From contig NZ_MBEU01000030.1 of NCBI RefSeq assembly GCF_001954275.1, positions 48,608 through 112,607 on the forward strand: a stretch of DNA of 64,000 nucleotides, written 5' to 3'. Positions within the stretch are counted from its first letter, which is position 1; each line of letters opens with the position of its first letter. Below are positions 1-9,326 of the stretch, piece after piece. The DNA comes from Mycobacterium sp. IS-836 (lineage in GTDB: Bacteria; Actinomycetota; Actinomycetes; Mycobacteriales; Mycobacteriaceae). The notes under the pieces are model-generated. The model was given only the letters and a program-made list of their open reading frames with translations, was not told the origin of the DNA and did not search any database. A program made the position numbers and the translations under genes.

Positions 1-14
1 TTACTGCAGAGTAA
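1..14. promoter_or_regulatory. Inverted repeat upstream of fadA2
   Basis: TTACT-GCAG-AGTAA, a perfect 5-bp inverted repeat with a 4-bp centre, lies 68 bp before the fadA2 start. A sister motif (TTACC-CACC-AGTAA) sits before fadE5 at 3604-3617. The shared spacing suggests one repressor for both genes. The regulator is unknown to me; this is inference from symmetry only. Confidence 0.4.
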
Positions 15-81
15 GGAGAGTAAGAACAGTGGGTAGGATGGCCCTAAATGGCCGACCCCAAACTGATAACCGGAGATAAAC

Positions 82-1398
82 GTGGCCTCTGCAAGCTCTG
101 AATCCAAGCCCGCCAGGCGGAAAGTTGCCGTGCTGGGCGGCAATCGCATCCCGTTCGCGAGATCGGACGGCGCCTACGCCGAGGCGTCCAACCAGGACAT
201 GTTCACCGCCGCCCTGGGTGGGCTGGTGGACCGGTTCGGGCTGGGCGGCCAGCGGCTGGGCGTGGTGGTCGGCGGCGCGGTGCTCAAGCACAGCCGCGAC
301 TTCAACCTGACCCGCGAATGCGTGCTTGGTTCCGAGCTGTCGTCGTATACCCCCGCGTTCGATATCCAACAGGCCTGCGGTACCGGCCTGCAGGCGGCGA
401 TCGCCGCCGCCGACGGCATCGCGGCGGGCCGATACGACGTCGCCGCAGCCGGTGGCGTGGACACCACCTCCGACCCGCCGATCGGCCTGGGCGACAACCT
501 GCGTCGCACTCTGCTGAAGTTGCGCCGGTCCAAGTCCAATGTCCAGCGGCTGAAGCTGGTGGGCACGCTGCCGGCCACCCTGGGCATCGAAATCCCCGCC
601 AACAGCGAGCCGCGCACCGGGCTGTCGATGGGCGAGCACGCCGCCATCACCGCCAAGCAAATGGGGATCAAGCGCGTCGACCAGGACGAGCTCGCGGTCG
701 CCAGCCATCGCAAAATGTCCGACGCCTACGACCGCGGTTTCTTCGACGACCTCGTCACGCCGTTTCTCGGGTTGTACCGCGACGACAACCTGCGGCCTGA
801 GGCCAACGTCGAGAAGCTGGCCACGCTGCGGCCGGTTTTCGGGGTCAAGGCCGGAGACGCGACGATGACGGCGGGCAATTCCACCCCGCTGACCGACGGC
901 GCCTCGGTGGCCCTGCTGGCCAGCGAACAGTGGGCCGAGGAACATTCGTTGGCGCCGCTGGCCTATCTGGTGGACGCCGAGACCGCTGCCGTCGACTACG
1001 TCAACGGGCGCGACGGCCTGCTGATGGCCCCGACGTACGCGGTGCCGCGGCTGCTGGCGAGAAACGGTCTCAGCCTGCAGGACTTCGACTTCTACGAAAT
1101 CCATGAGGCGTTCGCCTCGGTGGTGCTGACGCATCTGGGCGCGTGGGAGTCCGAGGAGTACTGCAAGGAGCGGCTGGGCCTCGACGCCGCGCTGGGGTCA
1201 ATCGATCGCTCCAAGCTCAATGTCAACGGCTCGTCGCTGGCCGCGGGCCACCCCTTCGCGGCCACCGGTGGGCGGATTCTCGCGCAGGCGGCCAAGCAGC
1301 TCGCCGAGAAGAAGGCGGACGGCGGCGGGCCGGCAAGGGCGCTGATTTCGATCTGTGCGGCCGGCGGACAGGGCGTGGCCGCGATTCTGGAGGCCTGA
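82..1398 (+). CDS. fadA2: Acetyl-CoA acetyltransferase / 3-ketoacyl-CoA thiolase FadA2
   Basis: Thiolase of 438 residues that should cleave 3-ketoacyl-CoA with CoA in the last step of beta-oxidation, or run the reverse condensation. The nucleophile Cys99 lies in QQACGTGLQAA, the catalytic His in GHPFAATGGR, a second His in the HEAF motif, and the second active-site Cys (about 425) in SICAAGGQG, so all thiolase signatures are present. The GTG start is preceded by GGAG at 72-75. The gene converges on fadE5, as in the Rv0243/Rv0244c pair of M. tuberculosis. An inverted repeat at 1-14 may be its operator. Family and orthology are strong; the in vivo chain length cannot be read from sequence. Confidence 0.93.
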   Translation: MASASSESKPARRKVAVLGGNRIPFARSDGAYAEASNQDMFTAALGGLVDRFGLGGQRLGVVVGGAVLKHSRDFNLTRECVLGSELSSYTPAFDIQQACGTGLQAAIAAADGIAAGRYDVAAAGGVDTTSDPPIGLGDNLRRTLLKLRRSKSNVQRLKLVGTLPATLGIEIPANSEPRTGLSMGEHAAITAKQMGIKRVDQDELAVASHRKMSDAYDRGFFDDLVTPFLGLYRDDNLRPEANVEKLATLRPVFGVKAGDATMTAGNSTPLTDGASVALLASEQWAEEHSLAPLAYLVDAETAAVDYVNGRDGLLMAPTYAVPRLLARNGLSLQDFDFYEIHEAFASVVLTHLGAWESEEYCKERLGLDAALGSIDRSKLNVNGSSLAAGHPFAATGGRILAQAAKQLAEKKADGGGPARALISICAAGGQGVAAILEA

Positions 1399-1495
1399 CC
1401 GCGCTAAACCGCGCCGGGCCCCAGCGCGCCTGCCAGGGCAAATGATTTTCGTCACAGTCGATTAGTAACGCAATCGCCTGGGTATCCGATGTGCC

Positions 1496-1551
1496 GGATA
1501 ACCCCGTGTTGTGGTCTGACCCCCCGACCCCGACGGCAACACGGGGTATCC
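1496..1551. repeat. Long inverted repeat (hairpin) in the fadA2-fadE5 gap
   Basis: A 16-nt left arm at 1496-1511 pairs with a 15-nt right arm at 1537-1551 (CCCCGTGTTG against CAACACGGGG, extended by GGATA/TATCC with one bulged base) around a loop of about 25 nt. No U-run follows, so it is either an RNA-stabilising hairpin or part of a tandem terminator with the two hairpins downstream. The rest of 1399-1714 holds no gene that I can support. Confidence 0.6.
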
Positions 1552-1596
1552 CATAGGCGACCGCCGGTCAGAGACGCACGACGGGCGTACGAGAAG

Positions 1597-1636
1597 GGCC
1601 GCCGCTGGAGTGAGGGGATCCAGCGGCGGCCTTTTT
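1597..1636 (+). terminator. Intrinsic terminator of fadA2
   Basis: A 12-bp perfect GC stem (GGCCGCCGCTGG at 1597-1608 with CCAGCGGCGGCC at 1620-1631), an 11-nt loop and a TTTTT run at 1632-1636. This is a textbook rho-independent terminator, unusually clean for a mycobacterium. Confidence 0.85.
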
Positions 1637-1660
1637 CGTGCGCCCCGAACACACACGCCC

Positions 1661-1706
1661 AAACACAAGATCCCCCGCTTCGCTGTCGAAACGGGGGACC
1701 TTGTTT
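1661..1706 (-). terminator. Probable terminator of fadE5
   Basis: Left arm 1661-1677 (ending TCCCCCG) and right arm 1692-1706 (starting CGGGGGA) form an imperfect long stem just after the fadE5 stop codon. On the minus strand it is followed by a weak T-rich stretch. Confidence 0.6.
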
Positions 1707-1714
1707 GAAGCGAC

Positions 1715-3550
1715 CTAGAAGGCTGCCTCGTCGAGCTCCATGATGTCGTTGTCCAGCGTCTCGATCACCTCGCGGGTGCTGGCCAACAGCGGCAGGAAGT
1801 TCTTCGCGAAGAACGCGGCCACCGCGATCTTGCCCTCGTAGAAGGACCGCTCGGCGCCGCTCGCACCCTCGTCGAGCGCCTGGACGGCCACCGCGGCCTG
1901 ACGCTGCAGCAACCAGCCGATGATCAGGTCACCGACGCTCATCAGGAACCGCACCGAGCCCAGGCCCACCTTGTAGAGGCTGCTGACGTCCTCCTGGGCG
2001 GCCATCAGGTAGCCGGTCAGGCTGGTCGCCATGGCCTGCACGTCGGCCAGGGCCTTGCCCAGCAGCTCGCGCTCGGTCTTCAGCCGCCCGTTGCCGGACT
2101 CGCTGTCGACGAACTTCTGGATCTCACCCGACACGTGAGCTAGCGCCACACCCTTGTCGCGGACGATCTTGCGGAAGAAGAAGTCCTGCGCCTGGATGGC
2201 GGTGGTGCCCTCGTAGAGGGAGTCGATCTTGGCGTCGCGGATGTACTGCTCGATCGGGTAGTCCTGCAGGAAGCCGGACCCACCGAACGTTTGCAGGCTC
2301 TCGGTCAGCTTCGCGTAGGCCTGCTCGGAGCCCACGCCCTTGACCACCGGCAGCATCAGATCGTTGATCTTGACGGCCAAGTCGGCGTCGATACCGTGCA
2401 GCGCCTCCGCGACCGCCGCGTCCTGGAACGTCGCGGTGTAGAGGTACAGCGCACGCAGACCCTCGGCGTAGGCCTTCTGGGTCATCAGCGACCGCCGCAC
2501 GTCGGGATGATGCGTGATGGTCACCCGCGGTGCGGTCTTGTCGGTCATCTGGGTCATGTCGGCGCCCTGCACGCGCGACTTCGCGTACTCCAGCGCGTTG
2601 AGGTAACCGGTCGACAGGGTGGCAATCGCCTTGGTGCCGACCATCATCCGGGCCTGCTCGATGACATCGAACATCTGCGCGATGCCGTTGTGCACCTCGC
2701 CGACCAGCCAGCCCTTGGCGGGCACGTCGTGCTGGCCCAGCGACAGTTCACAGGTCGCCGAGACCTTCAGGCCCATCTTGTGCTCGACGTTGGTGACGAA
2801 CACGCCGTTCCGCTCGCCGATCTCGCCGGTCTCGAAGTCGAACAGGAACTTGGGCACGAAGAACAGCGACAGGCCCTTGGTGCCGGGACCGGCGCCCTCG
2901 GGGCGGGCCAGCACCAGGTGGAAGATGTTCTCGAACAGATCGCCCGAGTCACCCGAGGTGATGAACCGCTTGACGCCCTCGATGTGCCAGGAGCCGTCCT
3001 CCTGCTGGACGGCCTTGGTCCGCCCGGCGCCCACGTCCGAACCGGCGTCCGGCTCGGTGAGCACCATGGTCGATCCCCAGCCGCGTTCGGCGGCGATCAC
3101 GGCCCACTTCTTCTGCTCCTCGGTGCCGAGGTGATACAGGATGTTGGCGAATCCAGCGCCGCCGGCGTACATCCAGACCGCCGGGTTGGCGCCCAGCATG
3201 TGCTCGTGCAGCGCCCACAGCAGCGCCTTGGGCAACGGGGTCCCGCCAAGCGCCTCTTCGAGGCCGACCTTGTCCCAACCGGCTTCCAGAACGGCGTGGA
3301 CCGACTTCTTGAAGGATTCCGGAAGCGTCACGGAGTGCGTCGCGGGGTCGAAGACCGGCGGGTTGCGGTCGCCCTCGACGAATGATTCCGCGATGGGCCC
3401 CTCGGCCAGCCGGCTGATCTCGTTGAGCATTTCCTGGGCGGTTTCGGCGTCGATGTCGCCGTACTCGCCTTGGCCTAATGCCTTGTCAACGCCCAACACC
3501 TCGAACAGGTTGAATACCTGGTCACGGACGTTGCTCTTGTAGTGGCTCAC
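1715..3550 (-). CDS. fadE5: Acyl-CoA dehydrogenase FadE5
   Basis: Acyl-CoA dehydrogenase of 611 residues, the long four-domain type (N-terminal extension, middle beta domain, C-terminal helices and an extra C-terminal domain). It introduces the alpha-beta double bond into acyl-CoA using FAD. Typical segments are the TEPDAGSD flavin-binding loop, the [19 protein letters not shown] stretch and [12 protein letters not shown]. An in-frame ATG lies 15 bp upstream, but it overlaps the ribosome-binding site AGGAGGAGA. The GTG giving MSHYKSNV is therefore the start, which also restores the 611-residue length I recall for M. tuberculosis FadE5. It is divergent from the dioxygenase gene across a gap with two inverted repeats. 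Confidence 0.93.
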   Translation of the reverse strand: MSHYKSNVRDQVFNLFEVLGVDKALGQGEYGDIDAETAQEMLNEISRLAEGPIAESFVEGDRNPPVFDPATHSVTLPESFKKSVHAVLEAGWDKVGLEEALGGTPLPKALLWALHEHMLGANPAVWMYAGGAGFANILYHLGTEEQKKWAVIAAERGWGSTMVLTEPDAGSDVGAGRTKAVQQEDGSWHIEGVKRFITSGDSGDLFENIFHLVLARPEGAGPGTKGLSLFFVPKFLFDFETGEIGERNGVFVTNVEHKMGLKVSATCELSLGQHDVPAKGWLVGEVHNGIAQMFDVIEQARMMVGTKAIATLSTGYLNALEYAKSRVQGADMTQMTDKTAPRVTITHHPDVRRSLMTQKAYAEGLRALYLYTATFQDAAVAEALHGIDADLAVKINDLMLPVVKGVGSEQAYAKLTESLQTFGGSGFLQDYPIEQYIRDAKIDSLYEGTTAIQAQDFFFRKIVRDKGVALAHVSGEIQKFVDSESGNGRLKTERELLGKALADVQAMATSLTGYLMAAQEDVSSLYKVGLGSVRFLMSVGDLIIGWLLQRQAAVAVQALDEGASGAERSFYEGKIAVAAFFAKNFLPLLASTREVIETLDNDIMELDEAAF

Positions 3551-3602
3551 TACTCTCCTCCTCATTGAGAATTGCCACGTTGTGGTTGGGTACTTGGGCT
3601 AA

Positions 3603-3618
3603 GTTACCCACCAGTAAC
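3603..3618. promoter_or_regulatory. Candidate operator of fadE5
   Basis: GTTAC-CCACCA-GTAAC, 5-bp arms with 6-bp spacing, lies 53 bp upstream of the fadE5 start codon. Its core TTACC-N4-AGTAA resembles the repeat at 1-14 before fadA2. A TetR-type repressor shared by the two beta-oxidation genes is plausible but unproven. Confidence 0.4.
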
Positions 3619-3687
3619 ACAGCCAAACTATAGCGGTTGGACGGCCCGATGCAAGCGAGTGTGAGCTAGATTTCACCATCTAATTAA

Positions 3688-3699
3688 CCAACTGGTTGG
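3688..3699. promoter_or_regulatory. Inverted repeat before the dioxygenase gene
   Basis: CCAAC-TG-GTTGG has 5-bp arms and a 2-bp centre. It lies 43 bp before the ATG of the dioxygenase gene and could be a small-operator site for that gene. No known consensus is claimed. Confidence 0.3.
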
Positions 3700-3742
3700 G
3701 AAGCGTTGCGGTGCCGCTTCTACCTGCGGTTATGGTGGACGG

Positions 3743-4765
3743 ATGACCAGTGTGGGACGCGCCACGGCGGTACCCGTGGTGGACCTGCGACACACTCCCG
3801 GCGAACTTCGCAGCAGCCTCCGCGAGGCCGCCCATGAGGTGGGGTTCTTCTATCTGGTCGGCCATGGCGTGCCGCAGGCGCTGGCGCGCCGCGTGCTCGA
3901 CGCCGCCCGCAAGTTGTTCGCGCTGCCGCAGGCCGACAAAGACGCCGTGGCGATGGTCCGCAGTCCGCACTTTCGCGGCTACACCCGGCTGGGCGGCGAG
4001 CTGACCCGCGGCGAGGTGGACTGGCGCGAGCAGATCGACATCGGACCGGAACGCCCGTCGATCGGCGGGCCGGGCAAGCCGGACTACCTGTGGCTGCAAG
4101 GGCCGAACCAGTGGCCCGCGGGGCTGCCCGAGTTGCCCGGAATCGTCGACGAGTGGGACGCCGCACTGTCCTCGGTCGCGCGCACGTTGCTCCGGCACTG
4201 GGCGGCCTCGCTGGGCAGCCCGCCCGACGCGTTCGACGCGGCCTTCGCCGAGACGCCGGCCACGCTGATCAAGATCATCCGCTATCCGGCCCGCGCGTCC
4301 AGCCCGCAGGGCGTGGGTGCCCATCGCGACGCCGGGGTGCTGACGCTGCTGCTGGCCGAGCCGGGCAGCGGGGGCTTGCAGGTGCGACGCGGCCGGGGAC
4401 CCGACGACGACGGCTGGATCGACGTGCCACCACTCGAGGGTGCGTTCATCGTCAACATCGGCGAGCTGCTCGAGGTCGCGACGGACGGCTATTTGCGCGC
4501 CACCGAGCACCGGGTCAGTCTGAGCGGGGCGGCGGCCGAGCGGATCTCGGTGCCGTTCTTCTTCAATCCGCGACTCGATGCGCAGATACCGGTGCTGTCG
4601 CTACCCGCCGAACTCGCGGCGCGCACCGACGCGCGCTGGTCCGCAACCGAGGACCCGTCGGATCCGATCTTCGCTGTTTACGGCCGCAACGCCTGGAAGA
4701 GCAGACTGCGGGCGCACCCGGATGTGGCTGACGCGCACGGATACTCGTCCAGTAGGGTCGGGTAG
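3743..4765 (+). CDS. 2-oxoglutarate/Fe(II)-dependent dioxygenase, isopenicillin N synthase family
   Basis: A 340-residue member of the isopenicillin-N-synthase-like oxygenases (DIOX_N plus 2OG-FeII_Oxy domains). The iron triad is visible as His194 and Asp196 in AHRDAG plus His256 in TEHRVSL, and the 2-oxoglutarate-binding Arg267-x-Ser269 in RISVPFFFN. It should use O2 and 2-oxoglutarate, or act oxidase-like, on an unknown substrate. It lies between fadE5 (divergent) and the flavin reductase (39 bp downstream, same strand), where I do not recall a gene in H37Rv. The ATG lacks a strong Shine-Dalgarno. The fold and the metal site are firm; the substrate is not deducible. Confidence 0.85.
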   Translation: MTSVGRATAVPVVDLRHTPGELRSSLREAAHEVGFFYLVGHGVPQALARRVLDAARKLFALPQADKDAVAMVRSPHFRGYTRLGGELTRGEVDWREQIDIGPERPSIGGPGKPDYLWLQGPNQWPAGLPELPGIVDEWDAALSSVARTLLRHWAASLGSPPDAFDAAFAETPATLIKIIRYPARASSPQGVGAHRDAGVLTLLLAEPGSGGLQVRRGRGPDDDGWIDVPPLEGAFIVNIGELLEVATDGYLRATEHRVSLSGAAAERISVPFFFNPRLDAQIPVLSLPAELAARTDARWSATEDPSDPIFAVYGRNAWKSRLRAHPDVADAHGYSSSRVG

Positions 4766-5293
<528 letters not shown>

Positions 5294-5299
5294 AACCGC

Positions 5300-6046
5300 T
5301 CAGCGGCGAAACAGCTTGTTGCCCAACCACACCACGGGGTCGTACTTGCGGTCGGCGACGCGTTCCTTCATCGGGATCAGCGCGTTGTCGGTGATCTTGA
5401 TGTTTTCCGGGCAGACCTCGGTGCAGCACTTGGTGATGTTGCAGTAGCCCAAACCGTGCTCCTGCTGCGCGTCGTTGCGCCGGTCCCGGGTGTCCAGCGG
5501 ATGCATCTCCAGCTCGGCGATGCGCATCAAGAAGCGCGGCCCGGCGAACGCCTTCTTGTTCTCTTCGTGGTCGCGGACCACGTGGCAGACGTTCTGGCAC
5601 AGGAAGCATTCGATGCACTTGCGGAATTCCTGCGAGCGCTGGACGTCGACCTGCGCCATGCGGTACTCGCCGGGCTGCAGTTCCTTGGGTGGCGTGAAAG
5701 ACGGGATCTCGCGCGCCTTTTCGTAGTTGAACGAGACGTCGGTGACCAGATCACGAATCACCGGGAAGGTCCGCAGCGGCGTGACGGTCACGATCTCGTC
5801 CTCGGCGAACGTGGACATCCGGGTCATGCACATCAGCCGCGGCATGCCGTTGATCTCCGCGGAGCAGGATCCGCACTTGCCCGCCTTGCAATTCCACCGC
5901 ACCGCGAGGTCGGGTGTCTGCGTCTGCTGCAGGCGATGGATGATGTCGAGCACCACCTCGCCCTCGTTGACCTCAACCGTGAAGTCCTGCAGCTCGCCGC
6001 CGGCCTCGTCGCCGCGCCACACCCGCATGGTCGCGTTGTAGGTCAT
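5300..6046 (-). CDS. sdhB: Succinate dehydrogenase iron-sulfur subunit (Sdh1-type)
   Basis: Iron-sulfur subunit of 248 residues carrying electrons from the flavoprotein to the membrane quinone site. The [2Fe-2S] ligands are Cys53, Cys58, Cys61 and Cys73. The second domain has Cys144, 147, 150 and 154 plus Cys202, 208 and 212, with an additional Cys207, giving the usual [4Fe-4S] and [3Fe-4S] sites. The ATG at 6046 overlaps the flavoprotein stop by 4 bp (ATGA), so the two are translationally coupled. The longer open frame upstream lies inside sdhA and is not used. Matches Rv0247c in length and context. Confidence 0.93.
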   Translation of the reverse strand: MTYNATMRVWRGDEAGGELQDFTVEVNEGEVVLDIIHRLQQTQTPDLAVRWNCKAGKCGSCSAEINGMPRLMCMTRMSTFAEDEIVTVTPLRTFPVIRDLVTDVSFNYEKAREIPSFTPPKELQPGEYRMAQVDVQRSQEFRKCIECFLCQNVCHVVRDHEENKKAFAGPRFLMRIAELEMHPLDTRDRRNDAQQEHGLGYCNITKCCTEVCPENIKITDNALIPMKERVADRKYDPVVWLGNKLFRR

Positions 6047-7962
6047 TCGCCTCTCCGTCCTGGGTGCTCGGCCAGCTCGTCGTCGGTGAAGTACTTCTCC
6101 AGCTCGGAGATCTCGAAGAGCTCCAGCAGATCGGCCCGCATCGGAACCTGGTCTTCGCGAGTGATCTCGATGTCGGGAATCACCGCATCCCCGCCAGCCG
6201 CGCGGCAGACCAGCAACACCTTGCGCCAGGACGCATCCATCGATGGGTGGTCGTCGCGGGTGTGCCCGCCGCGGCTCTCGGTGCGCGCCAGTGCGGCCTT
6301 CGCGACGCACTCGCTGACCAGCAGCATGTTGCGCAGGTCGATGGCCAGATTCCAGCCCGGGTTGTACTGGCGGTGGCCTTCCACGTGCAGGTTCTTGAAC
6401 CGCTCGCGAAGCTTGGCGAGCCGCTCGAGCGCCTGGGAGATCTCGTCCTCCTTGCGGATGATGCCCACCAGGTCGTTCATCGACTGCTGCAGTTCGAGCT
6501 GCAGCGTGTAGGGGTTCTCGGCGGCGGCGCCATTCGTCGGTCCCGCGAACGGGGCCAGCGCCCTTTTCGCGGCCGCCTCGATCGCCTCCTCGGAGACGGC
6601 CGGGCGGCTGCTGAGCGCCCGCGCGTAGTCAGCGGCGCCGAGGCCAGCGCGGCGGCCGAACACCAGCAAGTCCGACAGCGAGTTACCGCCCAGCCGGTTG
6701 GAGCCGTGCATGCCGCCGGAGCACTCGCCGGCGGCGAACAGCCCGGGGACCGTGGCCGCACCGGTGTCGGCGTCGACCTCGACACCGCCCATCACGTAGT
6801 GACAGGTCGGCCCGACTTCCATTGCCTCCTTGGTGATGTCGACCCCGGCCAGCTCCTTGAACTGGTGATACATCGACGGCAGCCGCCGCTTGATCTCCTC
6901 GGGCGTGAGCCGGGATGCGATGTCGAGGTAGACCCCGCCATGTGGGGTGCCGCGGCCAGCTTTGACCTCCGAGTTGATCGCGCGCGCGACCTCGTCGCGG
7001 GGCAACAGATCGGGGGTACGACGGGCCGAGTCGTTGTCCTTGAGCCACTGGTCGGCCTCTTGCTCGGTTTCGGCGTACTGGCCCTTGAACACCGGCGGGA
7101 TGTATTCGAACATGAACCGCTTGCCGTCGGAGCTCTTCAGCACGCCGCCGTCACCGCGGACGCCTTCGGTGACCAGGATCCCCTTCACACTCGGCGGCCA
7201 CACCATGCCCGTCGGGTGGAATTGCACGAACTCCATGTTGATCAGCGACGCGCCGGCCCGGAGCGCCAGCGCATGGCCGTCACCGGTGTACTCCCAGGAG
7301 TTCGAGGTCACCTTGAACGACTTGCCGATTCCGCCAGTGGCCAGCACCACGGCCGGGGCCTCGAACACGACGAACCGCCCGCTTTCGCGCCAGTAACCGA
7401 AGGCCCCGGAGATCACGTCGCCGTCTTTGAGTAGCTCGGTGATCGTGCACTCGGCGAACACCTTGATCCGCGCCTCGTAGTCACCGAGTTCGGCGTAATC
7501 CTCCTGCTGCAGCGAGACGATCTTCTGCTGCATCGTGCGGATCAGCTCGAGGCCGGTGCGGTCGCCGACGTGTGCCAGCCGGGGGTAGGTGTGGCCGCCG
7601 AAGTTGCGCTGGCTGATCTTTCCGTCCTTCGTGCGGTCGAACAGCGCGCCGTAGGTCTCCAGCTCCCAGACCCGGTCGGGTGCCTCCTTGGCGTGCAGCT
7701 CTGCCATCCGCCAGTTGTTGAGGAACTTCCCGCCGCGCATGGTGTCGCCGAAGTGGGTCTTCCAATTGTCCTTGGGATTGGTGTTGCCCATGGACGCCGC
7801 GCAGCCACCCTCGGCCATCACGGTGTGGGCCTTGCCGAACAGGGATTTGCTCACCACCGCGACCTTGAGGCCACGCTCGCGCGCCTCGATGACCGCGCGC
7901 AGACCCGCGCCGCCGGCACCAATGACGACGACGTCGTAGTTGTGCCGCTCGACCTCAGTCAT
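6043..7962 (-). CDS. sdhA: Succinate dehydrogenase flavoprotein subunit (Sdh1-type)
   Basis: Flavoprotein of 639 residues that oxidises succinate to fumarate with FAD. The Rossmann motif GAGGAGLRA is at residues 15-23 and the flavin-linking His46 lies in KAHTVMAEGG. The substrate segment HPTGMVWPPS is followed by TEGVRGDGG, and the C-terminal region carries RTESRGGHTRDDHPSMD. It is the middle gene of a four-gene leftward operon (Rv0250c-like, membrane anchor, sdhA, sdhB) and overlaps sdhB by 4 bp. Corresponds to Rv0248c. Confidence 0.93.
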   Translation of the reverse strand: MTEVERHNYDVVVIGAGGAGLRAVIEARERGLKVAVVSKSLFGKAHTVMAEGGCAASMGNTNPKDNWKTHFGDTMRGGKFLNNWRMAELHAKEAPDRVWELETYGALFDRTKDGKISQRNFGGHTYPRLAHVGDRTGLELIRTMQQKIVSLQQEDYAELGDYEARIKVFAECTITELLKDGDVISGAFGYWRESGRFVVFEAPAVVLATGGIGKSFKVTSNSWEYTGDGHALALRAGASLINMEFVQFHPTGMVWPPSVKGILVTEGVRGDGGVLKSSDGKRFMFEYIPPVFKGQYAETEQEADQWLKDNDSARRTPDLLPRDEVARAINSEVKAGRGTPHGGVYLDIASRLTPEEIKRRLPSMYHQFKELAGVDITKEAMEVGPTCHYVMGGVEVDADTGAATVPGLFAAGECSGGMHGSNRLGGNSLSDLLVFGRRAGLGAADYARALSSRPAVSEEAIEAAAKRALAPFAGPTNGAAAENPYTLQLELQQSMNDLVGIIRKEDEISQALERLAKLRERFKNLHVEGHRQYNPGWNLAIDLRNMLLVSECVAKAALARTESRGGHTRDDHPSMDASWRKVLLVCRAAGGDAVIPDIEITREDQVPMRADLLELFEISELEKYFTDDELAEHPGRRGE

Positions 7963-8009
7963 GAAACCTCGCTCAGCTTTTCTAATCTAGTAATCGGCGA
8001 ATTGGCTTA

Positions 8010-8831
8010 TCAGCCAACAAATCTCAAGTCGGTGATGGTGCCGCTGGCCACCAGCATGATGTAGAAGTCGGTGAGCGCCAGCGTCCCCAGCGTGATCCAT
8101 GCGAATTGCATGTGCCGGGTGTTCAGCTTGCTGACCTGTGTCCAGATCCAGTACCGCACCGGGTGTTTGGAGAAATGCTTGAGCCGCCCGCCGGTGACGT
8201 GCCGGCACGAATGGCAGGACACGGTGTAGGCCCAGAGCAGCAGCACGTTGGTCACCAGAATGACGTTGCCCAAACCGAATCCGAATCCGGAGGGGGAGTG
8301 GAACGCCATGATCGCGTCGTAGGTGTTGATCAACGAGACCACCAGCGCGACATAGAAGAAGTAGCGGTGGCTGTTCTGAATGATCAGCGGGAGCCGGGTC
8401 TCACCGGTGTAGTGGGCCCGCGGTTCGGGCACCGCGCATGCCGTGGGCGACTGCCACACCGAACGGTAGTAGGCCTTCCGGTAGTAGTAGCAGGTGATCC
8501 GGAACCCGAGCAGGAACGGTAATACCAGCATTCCCAACGGAATCCACCACGGGAAATGGCCGAACCAGACGCCCAGATGGCTGGCACCCGGCTCGCAGGA
8601 CGCGCTGACGCACGGCGAGTAGAACGGCGTCAGGTAGTGGTATTTGTCCACCCAATAGCTATTGCCCCAGAAAGCGCGGGTGGTCGCGTAGAGGATGAAC
8701 GCCAACAGACCGAGGTTGGTCACCAGCGGGGGCTGCCACCAGCGGTCGGTGCGAAGTGTCCTTTCGGGCAATTGCGCGCGGGTGGCTGAGAAAACGCCGG
8801 ACGCAGGACGGTTCGCCGTTGGTGCGCTCAT
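8010..8831 (-). CDS. Succinate dehydrogenase membrane anchor subunit (Sdh1-type)
   Basis: A 273-residue membrane protein with five hydrophobic segments, at about residues 34-55, 94-112, 157-177, 188-206 and 243-262. It anchors the SdhAB pair and forms the haem/quinone site. His155, His207, His211 and His240 sit at or near membrane ends and are candidates for haem ligands. It replaces the usual SdhC/SdhD pair and has the length I recall for Rv0249c. The start ATG at 8831 begins the frame. It lies 47 bp upstream of sdhA in one operon. Confidence 0.9.
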   Translation of the reverse strand: MSAPTANRPASGVFSATRAQLPERTLRTDRWWQPPLVTNLGLLAFILYATTRAFWGNSYWVDKYHYLTPFYSPCVSASCEPGASHLGVWFGHFPWWIPLGMLVLPFLLGFRITCYYYRKAYYRSVWQSPTACAVPEPRAHYTGETRLPLIIQNSHRYFFYVALVVSLINTYDAIMAFHSPSGFGFGLGNVILVTNVLLLWAYTVSCHSCRHVTGGRLKHFSKHPVRYWIWTQVSKLNTRHMQFAWITLGTLALTDFYIMLVASGTITDLRFVG

Positions 8832-8880
8832 CTAGTGTTCCTCTTCGAACGGGCTGTCTGGTCGAAGGGTACACAGAGAG

Positions 8881-8903
8881 AGCCCTCCCTTTTACGGGGG
8901 GCT
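8881..8903 (-). other. Intercistronic hairpin in the sdh operon
   Basis: AGCCCTCC (8881-8888) pairs with GGGGGGCT (8896-8903) around a 7-nt loop, with one G-U pair. It sits between the small upstream gene and the membrane-anchor gene. There is no T-run, so RNA processing or stability is likelier than termination. Confidence 0.35.
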
Positions 8904-8909
8904 TGGTTG

Positions 8910-9215
8910 TCAGGACCTGCTGTGACCCCCGACACCCTCGTCGTCGACATCGCGCCAGAAGTCGGTGTCGTACTGGGTGTCGGGAATGGTGATCTTCTCG
9001 CCGGACTGCTGCACCGTGGCGCGAGCCAAATCCAATTCGGAGACGTCGGTATCGAGCAGTTCGATGTCGGACAGGATCCGGTCGGCGTCGATCACGATGC
9101 GGCGCAGCGCCGGGCTGTCGCCATAGCGCGCCTTCAGGGAGCTGACGCACCGCCGCAAACCGCCGATGAGGTCGTGCAGTTCGGCGAGTTCGGTGGTGTC
9201 AGCGGGGCTCGACAA
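8910..9215 (-). CDS. Conserved hypothetical protein heading the sdh operon (Rv0250c-like)
   Basis: A 101-residue soluble acidic protein, largely helical with heptad-like hydrophobics in its first 60 residues, and no recognisable catalytic motif. The start is TTG, chosen because AGGAGA stands 5-6 nt upstream and no better ATG/GTG exists. It is the first gene of the leftward sdh operon, 78 bp before the membrane anchor. That position hints at an assembly or accessory role for the Sdh1 complex, but this is inference. I recognise it only by position (Rv0250c). Confidence 0.75.
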   Translation of the reverse strand: MSSPADTTELAELHDLIGGLRRCVSSLKARYGDSPALRRIVIDADRILSDIELLDTDVSELDLARATVQQSGEKITIPDTQYDTDFWRDVDDEGVGGHSRS

Positions 9216-9326
9216 CGGATCTCCTAGGGCAGAAGGGTGTTACGGATCACAGTACGCTCCCGATACTATCCACCCCACCGACCGCGCGTGAGGCAGGTCA
9301 CTCCGCACGCCCAGGGGGCAAACACC

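Noticed and set aside
1..1134. Long open frame on the minus strand opposite fadA2
   Set aside because: Arg/Gln/Gly-rich translation without domain, a mirror of high-GC codon use on the other strand of a clear thiolase gene.
6064..7434. 456-codon open frame on the plus strand opposite sdhA
   Set aside because: No recognisable domain; the minus strand encodes an unmistakable flavoprotein over the same bases.
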